Shown piece after piece: positions 1 to 8,960 of a stretch of 64,000 nt of DNA. The DNA is from Gorillibacterium timonense (GTDB lineage: Bacteria > Bacillota > Bacilli > Paenibacillales > NBRC-103111), in assembly GCF_001457415.1 (NCBI RefSeq), contig NZ_LN881723.1, forward strand, positions 62,001-126,000, in the 5' to 3' direction. The stretch's first letter is position 1; every line of letters starts with the position of its first letter. The notes below the pieces were generated by a model that saw only the letters and a list, made by a program, of their open reading frames with translations, was not told the origin of the DNA and did not search any database. The translations under genes were made by a program, and so were the position numbers.

Positions 1-355
1 GCTCGATCATTTCGGACATACGCCCAAGAAAGGTGACGACAATCATCTTGTGCAGGGGATTGCCGGCAATGTCGGTTTCCTTCTCCAGGACCCCGAATTC
101 CACAACCATGACCAGATCGTCATCCACGAGGAAGACTTCTTCTTCTTTTTTATAATAGGGCTTGATCTGAGAGGCCTTCAAGCGCTCCCATAAAAACGAG
201 CAAATATCAGAAAATCCGGTCTTATCCTGTTCCACACGGTCTGTCCAACGCATCCGGGCATGATGTGTAATCACAATGTCGGCAATCTTCTTGTCACCCA
301 GTTCGACGTAGAACGGCTCATAGGTATTATAGCGGCTCATGCCTGAGTCTTTCAT
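1..355 (-). CDS. Hypothetical protein, 3' part cut by window edge
   Basis: An open frame starts with ATG at 355-353 behind a good ribosome binding site (GGGAGGA) and runs off the left edge with no stop, giving at least 118 residues. The visible protein begins MKDSGMSRYNTYEPFYVELG and is soluble and mixed in charge, with no signal peptide or membrane segment. I do not recognise the family. It follows ylbG on the same strand with about a 100-bp gap, so it may share its transcript. It is real coding sequence by start signal and composition, but no function can be given. Confidence 0.6.
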   Translation of the reverse strand, partial: MKDSGMSRYNTYEPFYVELGDKKIADIVITHHARMRWTDRVEQDKTGFSDICSFLWERLKASQIKPYYKKEEEVFLVDDDLVMVVEFGVLEKETDIAGNPLHKMIVVTFLGRMSEMIE

Positions 356-458
356 GCGTTCCTCCCGGTTTTTAGGCAGGACTTCTCGACTACGCCTTTC
401 GTCTATTTTACTTCAATTGATAAGATTTTTCCATTTCTGTTTGTCAAAAGATATGGAA

Positions 459-722
459 TTAGAGCGAATAAAAGCGAGTTTTGTCCGGCATGTTCTTGTC
501 GTACTCCGTTTTGATTTCCTTGCGCATCGACTTTTCGACCTTCTTGACATAGGGAAGTCGTTGAATGAGGCGCATGGCTTCCTCCAGTTTCTCCGTATGA
601 ACGTACATCGCTACATAATTCATTCTTTTTGAGATATAATGGACCGAGCCGTATTTCTCGAGGTTCTTCGCGGGCTTGACATCGCTCACCCAGACGATTA
701 GACCGCTGCGATCGGTAAACAT
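459..722 (-). CDS. ylbG: YlbG family protein (DUF2129, UPF0298)
   Basis: This 87-residue protein matches the small Bacillales YlbG family from end to end. Shared features are a beta strand near the start (LIVWVSDVKPAKNL), the phrase VHYISKRMNYVAMYV, and a C-terminal KTEYD-like segment. The biochemical role is not established. In Bacillus the gene sits next to ylbF, and here ylbF lies about 1.1 kb away with an asparaginase gene between, so the neighbourhood is partly kept. The start at 722 is supported by a GGGGGAT-type ribosome binding site. An overlapping longer frame on the same strand is a shadow. Confidence 0.85.
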   Translation of the reverse strand: MFTDRSGLIVWVSDVKPAKNLEKYGSVHYISKRMNYVAMYVHTEKLEEAMRLIQRLPYVKKVEKSMRKEIKTEYDKNMPDKTRFYSL

Positions 723-815
723 GGAAATCCCCCTTGCTCAATGTGCTGTCCGTGAACTTACTTATAAATAGGAACGACCTGCCCTGCGGCTTCTCGTTAA
801 GTGGAGGAAATGATC

Positions 816-1826
816 ATGAACAAACAGCCTGTTATTACAGTATATCGGGGCGGAATGGTCGAAAGTGAACACTTTGTTCATATTGCCGCCGTAAAATTGG
901 ACGAAAGTAACGTCGCATCATGCGGAGATGCGGAAAGATGGATTTATGCCCGCTCTTCCGCCAAGCCGCTTCAGGCCATTCCGCTGGTGGAATCCGGCGC
1001 CATGGAAACCTTCGGCTTGACAGATGCGGAGCTGGCTCTCGTTGCGGCCTCCCATAACGGGGAAGAACGGCACGTAACGCTGGCGGCCGGGATTCTCGCG
1101 AAGCTTGGACTCGATGCTTCCGCATTGAAATGCGGTGCTCACGACCCGTACCATAAGCCGACGGCCGAAGCGATGAAAGCAGCCGGGATCAAGCCGACGG
1201 CCCTCCACAACAACTGCTCAGGCAAGCACTCCGGTATGCTCGCGCTTGCTAAAGCGATCGGCGCACCCGTTGAAGATTATATGTCCGTCCGTCATCCTGT
1301 TCAACAGCGGATGCTGGCGGCGATAAGCTCCATGAGCGGCATTCCCGCTGACCGGATTCGCCTCGGCACGGACGGATGCGGCGTGCCGGTGTTCGGCTTG
1401 CCGCTCGCCTCACTCGCTCTAGCCTACGCCCGATTGGGAACGCCGGATGACCTTGAGCCCGTCCGGGCGAATGCCTGCCGCCGTATCGTCGGCGCGATCC
1501 GCGAGAACCCGGAATGCCTGGCGGGAGACGACCGGTTTGACACGCAGCTCATCCGTGCGACGAGCGGGAAGCTCATCGGCAAGCTAGGCGCCGACGGAGT
1601 CTTTGCGGTCGCGATGCCCGGAACCGGCTGCGGACTCGCCGTCAAGATCGGCGATGGAGGCGTGCGCGCTCTGTACCCGGCTGTAACCGAAGCTTTGCTT
1701 CAGCTGGGCTGGCTCTCCGCCGACGAAGCTGGCAAGCTGGCCGACTTCCATCGACCTGCTCTTCTCAATTGGCAGGGAACCGTCGTCGGAGAGATCGTCC
1801 CGGATTTTACAATGGTGCGTTCGTAA
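816..1826 (+). CDS. Asparaginase II family protein
   Basis: The product of about 336 residues belongs to the asparaginase II family (Pfam Asparaginase_II), which is distinct from the classical AnsA/AnsB fold. It would hydrolyse L-asparagine to aspartate and ammonia in the cytoplasm. Family hallmarks include the early YRGGMVESEH segment, RSSAKPLQAIPLVESGA, the ASHNGEERH region, NNCSGKHSGML and TDGCGVPVF. The frame is open from GTG at 801, but GGAGG at 803-807 fits the ATG at 816 with normal spacing, so I start there. It stands alone on the plus strand between minus-strand genes, so it is probably monocistronic. Substrate range is inferred from family only. Confidence 0.85.
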   Translation: MNKQPVITVYRGGMVESEHFVHIAAVKLDESNVASCGDAERWIYARSSAKPLQAIPLVESGAMETFGLTDAELALVAASHNGEERHVTLAAGILAKLGLDASALKCGAHDPYHKPTAEAMKAAGIKPTALHNNCSGKHSGMLALAKAIGAPVEDYMSVRHPVQQRMLAAISSMSGIPADRIRLGTDGCGVPVFGLPLASLALAYARLGTPDDLEPVRANACRRIVGAIRENPECLAGDDRFDTQLIRATSGKLIGKLGADGVFAVAMPGTGCGLAVKIGDGGVRALYPAVTEALLQLGWLSADEAGKLADFHRPALLNWQGTVVGEIVPDFTMVRS

Positions 1827-1848
1827 GCCGCCGGTAGTGTGATGCGGA

Positions 1849-2301
1849 TCAGCCGCAATTGCCGCTGCAGGAGCCGCCGGAAGAACAACCGCCGCTCGAG
1901 CAGCCGCCGCCTGCGTCATCCCCATCTCTCGGGACTTTCACTGATTCCGATACGGACCGGGCGATAAGCTCGGCTACCGTGTGCAGCAGATCGTCCAAAT
2001 GAGCTTCGGCCTGCTTGAAGCTGCGGATGCTTTCCACCGCATCCAGCTCCTGGCGGGCCACTTCTGCTTCATCGAGCGCTTTGTGATAGCTGGGATGAAA
2101 ATGGCCGAACCGCATGCACTCCTCGAATAGATCTTTTTTTCTCTGGAACGCCTTAATGGCCGCATCCGCTGCGGAATCCCCGCTCATTTGTTCTTTCCAA
2201 TATAGATAATCCGCCATCTCGGCGGAAGAATTGATCAAATCGCCAAGCTCGTACGCTCTCCCAAGCAGATCAGACCGATCCAATTCTGCCATAACATTCA
2301 T
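1849..2301 (-). CDS. ylbF: YlbF, RNase Y regulatory complex component
   Basis: The 150-residue product matches the Com_YlbF/YmcA family. In Bacillus subtilis YlbF forms a complex with YmcA and YaaT that carries iron-sulfur clusters and steers RNase Y-dependent mRNA maturation, competence, biofilm formation and sporulation. The helical body (residues about 1-125) is followed by SESVKVP and a Cys/Gly/Ser tail with four cysteines, matching the cysteine-bearing tail of B. subtilis YlbF. The frame is open to 2397, but ATG at 2301 sits behind GGAGAGGA and gives the family's usual length. Nearness to ylbG supports the assignment. Confidence 0.85.
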   Translation of the reverse strand: MNVMAELDRSDLLGRAYELGDLINSSAEMADYLYWKEQMSGDSAADAAIKAFQRKKDLFEECMRFGHFHPSYHKALDEAEVARQELDAVESIRSFKQAEAHLDDLLHTVAELIARSVSESVKVPRDGDDAGGGCSSGGCSSGGSCSGNCG

Positions 2302-2344
2302 GACGTCTCTTATCCTCTCCTTCTGGAATGAATGGAATGATTTA

Positions 2345-4147
2345 TCAATGGTGTAAATCGATAAACTTCTTTCTATCATACCACGAAACGCCCGCATCCG
2401 GTAACTGGATCTGGAAACGGCACCCCGGCTCCAGCCTCAGCCGCCGCTCCCCCGCCTCCACTCTGCCGACAAGCACGAGGAGACCTTCCTCCTCATGGAC
2501 CGCTGATGGCGCCACAATAACGATTTCGTCCTTCCCTGAAACGAGAAGATGCGTCTTCCATTTAACAGCTTGGGTGACGAGCGCCAATGCCGTCGACCGA
2601 TGATAAGAGCGGCATTCCCGATGCCAAGCAGTCGGGATATCCCTCCAACCTGGAAACAGCTCATCAGGACCGGGGATACGCTCCTCGCGGCAGTTCTCCT
2701 TCGCATCGTCCAGCTTACGGAATTCGGTTGGGCCTTCTACAACCTCCTCGCAGAGCGGCAGCTGCGGGTAAGTCGATTCGAAACGCTCAGGAACCGTTGG
2801 AGATGATGCCGAGCAGGCCGCCTTGCTCCCCTGACCGACTGCGGCAGCCCGTGCCAAACGCTCCCAATCGGCCAGTTGTCCGCGAACCGCTTCCGGTATG
2901 CCGTTCAAGCTGAACCGTTCGAGCAACGCCAAGGCAGCGGGAAGACGTCCACCTCGCCGGACGGCAAGTCGCCAGCTCTTCTCCGTCAGAAGCCACGTTC
3001 CCGCCAAGCGGACGTCCGGGGGCTCTGCATAGTGAGCCAACTCCCAGAACGGCGCATAATCGAGACTCTCCACCGGGATAATCTCCAGATCCGGTTGTAC
3101 GTACCATTCTGTCCTTCTTTCCTCCACCGCTTCCCTGAAAGGCCGTCGAAGCGCCCCCTGGAAGGATTGGGCGAGATTCGGAAGATTCAACTGAAAAGTC
3201 TCTCCTATTCGGCCAGCCCACCCGAGGTGACAAAGCGGAGTAAGGATCTTGTCTTTCACGAGATCGCTGACCGACATCTCCAAGTTCGCGGCAGCCTCTT
3301 CAAACAGAAGGGTCTCCTCGCCGGTTATTCGACTGCCGTGGGGAAGCCTGTCATATAGCAGAATGGTATGACGCAAGGCAGCGATCTTCGCTGTGCCGCA
3401 GTCTATCCAGAGCTCGTATAGCTTCCTATCCATCGCATGCGGTGGAAGACGAAACCAACAGCTCAAGCGATCCGGCTGCAGTCGCCATTCGCGCTTCTCC
3501 CAGCGGATGAAACCTAGCTTATCTGCAGCCGCAGCAATAAACGCAAGAACCTCCTGCGTTCCAGCAAGACGTTCCGCTTCATGCGGAGCCAAACCATCGG
3601 AGCGGGTGGATCTTCCGGCACTCCCGAACGCAGCACGCTGGTATCGCCGAAGCAACGCTTCCGTCCACTCCTCAGGTCGCTCCACGCGCAGACGGTTCAT
3701 TCCGATTTCACGAAGGAAGCGAAAGAATAGCCAAGCCGCGCGTCCGTCCTCGGGCCAGCCGTCCAAGTCCCGGTCATCGTCTGCTTCCTCTTCCAAGGCT
3801 CTGCCCTTTCGTTCTTCTTCGACTTTCCCCGCCAATGCTCCATCCTTCCCGTCGCAAGTCGCTCCAGCCGCCTTCTGTAGAAGCTTGGATTCTTGATAGC
3901 CGACTACGGCTTCTTTGGTCAAGACATAGTGAATGTTCCCTTCCCGGCTTCTTTCGACATGCATTTGCCCGGACAAGCGAAGAAGAGACAATCCGCAAGC
4001 CAGTTCAGCGCCCGAGAAACCCGCCGCCGTTCCACCCTGCTCCAGATCCCTCCAAGCGAAAGGAAGGTCGGCATACTTACCGGCAATCCAATTGCGTAGC
4101 CGTTCCGCGAGTCCGCCGCGCTCCCTGCCCGCTATTCGCGATTGCAC
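2345..4147 (-). CDS. Helicase-associated protein, XPB/Ssl2 N-terminal-like domain
   Basis: This protein of about 600 residues directly follows the XPB-type helicase gene and overlaps its stop by about 16 nt, so the two are translationally coupled. The central part carries a Helicase_C_3-like pattern (VQPDLEIIPVESLDY, then ELAHYAEPPDVRLAGTW and LLTEKSW), the winged-helix-like segment associated with XPB/Ssl2 N-termini. I see no Walker motifs, so it probably acts as a partner or regulator of the helicase rather than as an ATPase. The most likely start is GTG at 4147 behind GGAGGAGGAAGAGGG. A GTG at 4168 is open but lies upstream of that site. The exact role in DNA repair or transcription is unknown. 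Confidence 0.7.
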   Translation of the reverse strand: MQSRIAGRERGGLAERLRNWIAGKYADLPFAWRDLEQGGTAAGFSGAELACGLSLLRLSGQMHVERSREGNIHYVLTKEAVVGYQESKLLQKAAGATCDGKDGALAGKVEEERKGRALEEEADDDRDLDGWPEDGRAAWLFFRFLREIGMNRLRVERPEEWTEALLRRYQRAAFGSAGRSTRSDGLAPHEAERLAGTQEVLAFIAAAADKLGFIRWEKREWRLQPDRLSCWFRLPPHAMDRKLYELWIDCGTAKIAALRHTILLYDRLPHGSRITGEETLLFEEAAANLEMSVSDLVKDKILTPLCHLGWAGRIGETFQLNLPNLAQSFQGALRRPFREAVEERRTEWYVQPDLEIIPVESLDYAPFWELAHYAEPPDVRLAGTWLLTEKSWRLAVRRGGRLPAALALLERFSLNGIPEAVRGQLADWERLARAAAVGQGSKAACSASSPTVPERFESTYPQLPLCEEVVEGPTEFRKLDDAKENCREERIPGPDELFPGWRDIPTAWHRECRSYHRSTALALVTQAVKWKTHLLVSGKDEIVIVAPSAVHEEEGLLVLVGRVEAGERRLRLEPGCRFQIQLPDAGVSWYDRKKFIDLHH

Positions 4148-5817
4148 GATCCCTCTTCCTCCTCCCACTCAGCCTGTTCGACAACGTGGTACTGATAGCC
4201 CTGACCGGCAAGAAAAAGCCTCCTCTTTTGGGCAAAGGTCAATTCAATCGTATCTTCGCTAACCAGCGTATAGAAGCGGGCTCCACTCCCGTTCCGCTTC
4301 GGTCGGATGATGCGACCGATCCGCTGCGTCTCCTCCTGCCTCGATCCGTAGCTTCCTGATAATTCGATGGCCACCTGAGCCTCCGGGAGATCGATGGCAA
4401 AATTGGCTACCCTGGAGACGACGAGTCTCTTCGTCCGACCTTCCCGGAAATCCCCATAGAGCCGCTCCCTCTCTTCGTGCGGCGTCGAACCGGTGATCAG
4501 TGGACTACCCGTCAAGTGCGCTACCGTTCGGAGCTGAGAAAGGAAGTGGCCGATGACAAGCGTCGGCTCGCCTTCGTGCTTTCGCAGCAGGGCTTCCGCC
4601 GCCTTGAGCTTCTGCGGATTTTCCGAGGCGATGCGAAACCGGGCCCGCGGCTTGGCTTCTTCATATGCGCTTCGGACGTCCCCCTCAAGCGGAATGCGGA
4701 TTTCGCAGGCCTCAAGCTTAGCCAGATGGCCGCTTTGTTCCAGCTCCCTCCATGGCTGCTCATAGAGCTTAGGGCCGATCAAGGAGAAGACATCCTCTTC
4801 GCAGCCGTCTTCCCGAAGCAAGGTAGCCGTGAGACCAAGTCGACGCGTCGCTTGGATATCCGCGGTAACCCGAAAGACAGGTGCGGGAAGTAAATGGACT
4901 TCGTCGTAGATGATGAGCCCCCAGTCGCGCTCCTTAAACAGCTGCATATGACAAAAAGGGGCATCCTTGTTCTTCCGGTGGGTCAAGATTTGATAGGTGG
5001 CGAGCGTGACCGGTCGGACATCCTTTCGCTCCCCGCTGTATTCACCAATCAGCTCCTCAGATAGGTTCGTCCGAGCGAGGAGTTCTCTCTTCCATTGCCG
5101 AATCGATGCGACATTCGGAGTCAGGATGAGGGTGGCGCAACCGAGCCTAGCCATGACCGCGATCCCGACTACTGTCTTTCCGGCTCCGCAGGGCAGCACG
5201 ATCACTCCGCTGCCGCCATGACGGCTGCCTTCCCTGCTGAAGGCTTGTACCGCCTCCGCCTGATAAGTCCGGAGGGCGAATCCTTCCTCACGGCTTGTCT
5301 CAAGTCGCATGAGAACCGGCTCTCCTGCATGAAAGCCCGCTTCATCCACAACCGGATAGCCGAGACGGGTCAACTCCCGCTTCACGATCCCGCGCTTGTC
5401 CGCCGGTACTTCCGCATGCCTGTCGTCGAGTGGCAGGAGAAGGGGGCTCATGTCCGGCAGAGCAAGCACTCGGCGCAGCCAGCCTTCTTCCTCTGCCGCC
5501 AGGATCAGCCGTCCTTCCTGAAGGAGCAGCCGAAGCCGGCCGTATCGGTCCATTTCTCTCCGAACAAAAGCCTGGACCGAATCAAACAGCTCATGACGGG
5601 AATGCGTCTCAAGAAAGCGCAGAACATCATCGGAGCGCAGCCCTTGAGCGGCCGCTCCCCACAGAGAACAGGCGGTAAGCCGGTACAGATAGAGCCGGCC
5701 GGGGTTTTTGATCAGTTCCGCGCAGTTGCCCAGCATCGTTCGAAGACTGGCGGCATCGGGATGGCTCATATCGAGCAATAGGCTCCGATCGGCCTTCACG
5801 AGAAGCGGAGCTTCCAT
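4132..5817 (-). CDS. XPB-type superfamily 2 DNA helicase
   Basis: This 561-residue superfamily 2 helicase resembles archaeal and eukaryotic XPB. An N-terminal damage-recognition-like region (about 1-190) is followed by FALRTYQAEAV (Q-like motif), Walker A CGAGKT, DEVH box (IIYDEVHLLP), motif III GLTATLLREDG, and a second RecA domain ending in QRIGRIIRPK (motif VI). ATP-driven unwinding is expected, and a repair role is inferred from the family. The ATG start has AAGGAGGG nine bases upstream. The gene is first in a two-gene operon with the helicase-associated protein downstream. Bacterial XPB is patchily distributed, and this pairing is its most distinctive feature here. Confidence 0.85.
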   Translation of the reverse strand: MEAPLLVKADRSLLLDMSHPDAASLRTMLGNCAELIKNPGRLYLYRLTACSLWGAAAQGLRSDDVLRFLETHSRHELFDSVQAFVRREMDRYGRLRLLLQEGRLILAAEEEGWLRRVLALPDMSPLLLPLDDRHAEVPADKRGIVKRELTRLGYPVVDEAGFHAGEPVLMRLETSREEGFALRTYQAEAVQAFSREGSRHGGSGVIVLPCGAGKTVVGIAVMARLGCATLILTPNVASIRQWKRELLARTNLSEELIGEYSGERKDVRPVTLATYQILTHRKNKDAPFCHMQLFKERDWGLIIYDEVHLLPAPVFRVTADIQATRRLGLTATLLREDGCEEDVFSLIGPKLYEQPWRELEQSGHLAKLEACEIRIPLEGDVRSAYEEAKPRARFRIASENPQKLKAAEALLRKHEGEPTLVIGHFLSQLRTVAHLTGSPLITGSTPHEERERLYGDFREGRTKRLVVSRVANFAIDLPEAQVAIELSGSYGSRQEETQRIGRIIRPKRNGSGARFYTLVSEDTIELTFAQKRRLFLAGQGYQYHVVEQAEWEEEEGSCNRE

Positions 5818-5958
5818 ATACAGGCTCCCTCCTTCGCATCACGTTTGGGGATATCTCTCTCATTATTTCCAAAGGGGGAGATTTCCAACACGATTGCCGG
5901 AGTCCGTTCGCGTGCCACGGAAGGAATCCGCTCGCCAAATCGCCGCCACCAGCCAAAA

Positions 5959-6022
5959 AGAGCGCTTCGGGCATTCGTAGAGGGTGATTGCTAACCCGCT
6001 CTTAAAAAAGCCAAAGCGCTCT
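5959..6022 (-). terminator. Long-loop terminator in the 310-bp gap 5818-6127
   Basis: On the minus strand AGAGCGCTT pairs with AAGCGCTCT across a 46-nt loop and is followed by TTTTT, placed to end the CAP-domain gene transcript before the helicase operon. A second perfect hairpin, CATGCCC/GGGCATG, lies at about 6043-6058. No gene is visible in the gap, which should also contain the helicase promoter. I could not identify that promoter with confidence. Confidence 0.45.
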
Positions 6023-6127
6023 CTTCTATGCCTCTTTGTTCATGCCCGAGGGCATGTCCGTATGTCCTTATATCCGTATGTCCGACCTTGTGCGTTTACG
6101 CACCCGTCTAGATCGTCGTGAGCCGCG

Positions 6128-7348
6128 TCACTTCGCAGCCTTCGCAGCTCCCGTGCCGGTTCCTTTCGTTTGAAACGTCCACTGCTTTGAATACAGCTTG
6201 CTGCTTCCGTCAGACAAGTAAGCCTTCATCACGACCTTCATTTGATACACGGTTCCCGCCTTCAAGGGGGTGGCAGGCAGGTACAGCACCTCTCGGGACA
6301 AGTGGCTGTCCTTGTCTGCTCCATTCGTCTGCAGGGAGACTCGCTTGCTTGTGGACTTCTCGATCAGGCTTCCTTCCACCGGAACCACCTTGGTGATTCC
6401 ATATCCGTAGACGCCGGCCATGATCGGATAGCCGATCGGATAAGAGATCCCGGTATGAATCCGGAGGGGATCGGGGGATTCATGGCCGTTCCAGGAGGCT
6501 GGCACGCTCTCACCAACAGGGGAGACTACCGGGACGGGAGCCGTCTTGCTCTCCCCTGCTCCGAACAGTAGAACATGATACGACCCGGATCGACCGTAAC
6601 CGATTTCCTTCAAATCCGGATCGAGAAACGGGATCCGGTGATACGGAGCATCATACAGGTCGGATACGGTTTTAGCCGCCGATGTGTCCGACTGCATGCT
6701 GATATCTTCATAAATTCGATTGGACGAATAGCCAAAATAGGAAGCTCGTTCAGCCAAGCTCCGGCCGGTGAAACCCTTCTTGCCCGGCGTCTCTAAATGC
6801 GACAGGACACCATGGACCGACTGGTATTTGGCATGTGTGGACGCGGTTAAATTCAGCTTTTCGTTCAGAACGACCGGAGAGAGCCCCGCACTTTTGCGAA
6901 GGCTGTTGATCGCCTTCAGCGCTTCCTTTTGGCTAGAATCATCCGCTGATGCCGCCGCAACCGCGTTCGGTTTCACCGTAAAGCTCCAATTGTAGGTTTT
7001 GGGGGTATATCCCTTGAACTCAATCTTTAGGCTGACCTCATGCTTCCCCGGAGCCAAATCTGAGGATGGTGTATACGTAAACGATTCGGTCTTCCGGTTA
7101 TACGAGGCGGCGACCTTTTTCTTGTTCAAGCTCATGCTGTATCCGCTCAGTTCCAATCCGGAGTAGCTCATTTTCATTTGAATGTCGGGCCTGGTCATGC
7201 CAATCGTCCCGGAGGGGACGGTCGGCCACGTATAGATAACCGTGCTTTTCGCTTCAGCAGTCGTAGGGTATGTGAAGAATGGAACAAGGAGAAGGGGAAT
7301 AATCACCCCGATAAGAAAACAAACTCTTATTTGTCGCCATGCTGCCAA
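6128..7348 (-). CDS. Secreted CAP (SCP-like) domain protein
   Basis: The 406-residue product begins with a charged stretch, a hydrophobic core (VCFLIGVIIPLLLVPFF) and a TAEAK cleavage-like site, so it is probably exported by Sec. Residues about 35-130 form an immunoglobulin-like beta region. Residues about 140-275 form a CAP/SCP domain, with ALKAINSLRKSAGLSPVVLNEKLN, then THAKYQSVHGVLSH (CAP histidine region), and a C-terminal GYGRSG. The remainder is a second beta-rich domain. TTG at 7348 is the best start, nine bases after AAAGGAGG. CAP proteins in Bacillales are usually wall-associated, and the molecular function here is unknown. Confidence 0.75.
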   Translation of the reverse strand: MAAWRQIRVCFLIGVIIPLLLVPFFTYPTTAEAKSTVIYTWPTVPSGTIGMTRPDIQMKMSYSGLELSGYSMSLNKKKVAASYNRKTESFTYTPSSDLAPGKHEVSLKIEFKGYTPKTYNWSFTVKPNAVAAASADDSSQKEALKAINSLRKSAGLSPVVLNEKLNLTASTHAKYQSVHGVLSHLETPGKKGFTGRSLAERASYFGYSSNRIYEDISMQSDTSAAKTVSDLYDAPYHRIPFLDPDLKEIGYGRSGSYHVLLFGAGESKTAPVPVVSPVGESVPASWNGHESPDPLRIHTGISYPIGYPIMAGVYGYGITKVVPVEGSLIEKSTSKRVSLQTNGADKDSHLSREVLYLPATPLKAGTVYQMKVVMKAYLSDGSSKLYSKQWTFQTKGTGTGAAKAAK

Positions 7349-7527
7349 CTGTGGCTTCCTCCTTTTCGTTGTGCGGGAGATGACCGAAATCCAACAAACG
7401 GTTCGACGGACCGGTGTTCGGCTCGATTTAACTATAAAAAACCAGCATCTTGTCGTCTATAGGAAGACGGTGCTTTCCTCTCCTGCACAACGGTAGGAAG
7501 TTCGTCTTATCTTGGTGAAAAAGGGAA

Positions 7528-7556
7528 AACCCCTGCGCTTTAGTCGCACAGGGGTT
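7528..7556 (-). terminator. Terminator of the M20 amidohydrolase gene
   Basis: The hairpin AACCCCTG/CAGGGGTT is followed on the minus strand by TTTTCCCTTTTT. It lies just beyond the stop of the amidohydrolase gene. Confidence 0.75.
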
Positions 7557-7592
7557 ATGAAGGACAGGGCAGCCACGTACAAGACAGCCGGA

Positions 7593-8783
7593 TCAGATCG
7601 CTTTCGATGCCGCAGAACCGTTCAAGCGGCTGATCGCCGCCGAAGCCAAGACGAGCGCGGCTTGCCCGATCGCCTCCTCGCGGAGATCGAACATCGGATG
7701 ATGATGGGGATATTCCGCTCCTTCGCCGCCTGCCCCCACAAAGAGGAAGCAGCCGGGAACCCGCTCCAGATAATAAGAAAAGTCCTCCGCCGGCATATTC
7801 ATCTCAGCTTCGCGAACCGCCTCCGTTCCAAGGACACCGCGTAAGACATTTTGCAGACGCTCGGTCTCCGCTGGGCTGTTCACGACCGGTGGATACCCAA
7901 CTTTGTAATTCAAGGTATGTTCTGCGCCAAACATGGAGCAGGTGCCGCTGATGATCGCCTCGATCCGTTCCCGGGCGAGCTTCCGGGTGATCGGATCGAA
8001 GGTGCGGACAGTCCCCTTCAGATAAGCCTTATCCGGAATCACATTGTAGCTGTTGCCCGATTGAAGCGCCGCCACCGTCACCACTCCCGGCTTGATCGGA
8101 TTCAGATTGCGGCTGATCACCGTCTGAAGGTTCACCACGAGATGAGCACCGACCACGAGGCTGTCCACCGTTTCATGCGGCATGCCGCCATGACCGCCTT
8201 TGCCGCGGATCTCCAAATCAAAATCATCCACAGAGGCCATCATCGGACCGCTGCAGGTGGCCACGATTCCGGAAGGCAAGGGTGTCCAGAGATGAACGCC
8301 ATAGATCTCATCTACCCCTTCCAATACTCCGTCCCGAATCATCGCTTGAGCTCCTCCCGGCGCGACCTCTTCGGCAGGCTGGAAGATCAGCAGCACGTTC
8401 CCCGAGAGCTGCTCGCTCATCTCGGCAAGCAGCTTGCCGGTGCCGAGCAGAGCCGCCGTGTGGCCGTCATGGCCGCAGGCATGCATGACTCCCGGCACGC
8501 GAGAAGCATAGCTGCATGCTTTGCCGTCTTGAATCGGCAGCGCATCCATATCCGCGCGCAGAGCTACCGTTGGCCCCGGACGACCGCCCCGGATCAAGGC
8601 CGTTACCCCGTACCCGCCGATTCCTGTCGCCACATCCAAGCCGAAGCTCTTGAGCGTATCTGCGATAAAGCCCGAAGTGGCGGATTCCCGGTACGACAAT
8701 TCCGGGTTTTGATGCAGATGCCTGCGCCACTTGACCATCTCCGGGTACCGTTCGGACACTTTCGTTTTAAGTGCGTTCCACAT
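7593..8783 (-). CDS. M20 family amidohydrolase
   Basis: This protein of 396 residues is an M20D-type metallo-amidohydrolase related to N-acyl-amino-acid deacylases and IAA-amino-acid hydrolases. Metal-site motifs are visible: RADMDALPIQ, MHACGHDGHTA, QPAEEVAPGG with the catalytic and metal-binding glutamates, GVHLW, the dimerisation-domain signature GKGGHGGMPHETVD, and a late metal histidine in GAEYPHHHP. It would remove an acyl group from an amino acid or peptide in the cytoplasm, but the substrate cannot be read from sequence. The frame is open to 8852, but ATG at 8783 has CAGGAGGTT correctly placed. It appears monocistronic with its own terminator. Confidence 0.8.
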   Translation of the reverse strand: MWNALKTKVSERYPEMVKWRRHLHQNPELSYRESATSGFIADTLKSFGLDVATGIGGYGVTALIRGGRPGPTVALRADMDALPIQDGKACSYASRVPGVMHACGHDGHTAALLGTGKLLAEMSEQLSGNVLLIFQPAEEVAPGGAQAMIRDGVLEGVDEIYGVHLWTPLPSGIVATCSGPMMASVDDFDLEIRGKGGHGGMPHETVDSLVVGAHLVVNLQTVISRNLNPIKPGVVTVAALQSGNSYNVIPDKAYLKGTVRTFDPITRKLARERIEAIISGTCSMFGAEHTLNYKVGYPPVVNSPAETERLQNVLRGVLGTEAVREAEMNMPAEDFSYYLERVPGCFLFVGAGGEGAEYPHHHPMFDLREEAIGQAALVLASAAISRLNGSAASKAI

Positions 8784-8960
8784 GCTGAGCAACCTCCTGC
8801 ATCGCTTTGCTTTCCAGTGTAACATAAACTCTCTCGCTATGGTCTCCTCCATCTCTCTTTCGAGAACGCTAGTGTTTGCAGATACTCCAATTCCTTTACG
8901 GGAAGAAGCTTGCGGTTCGTAGGCAAAGCGTCTATCATTACCATTGAAAGGAGGCCGTTC

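Noticed and set aside
403..741. 112-codon frame overlapping ylbG on the same strand
   Set aside because: ylbG matches a known family in the other frame and has the ribosome binding site, while this frame has neither.
7851..8822. 323-codon open frame antisense to the M20 amidohydrolase
   Set aside because: The amidohydrolase has all family motifs, so the antisense frame is a shadow produced by GC-rich codon bias.
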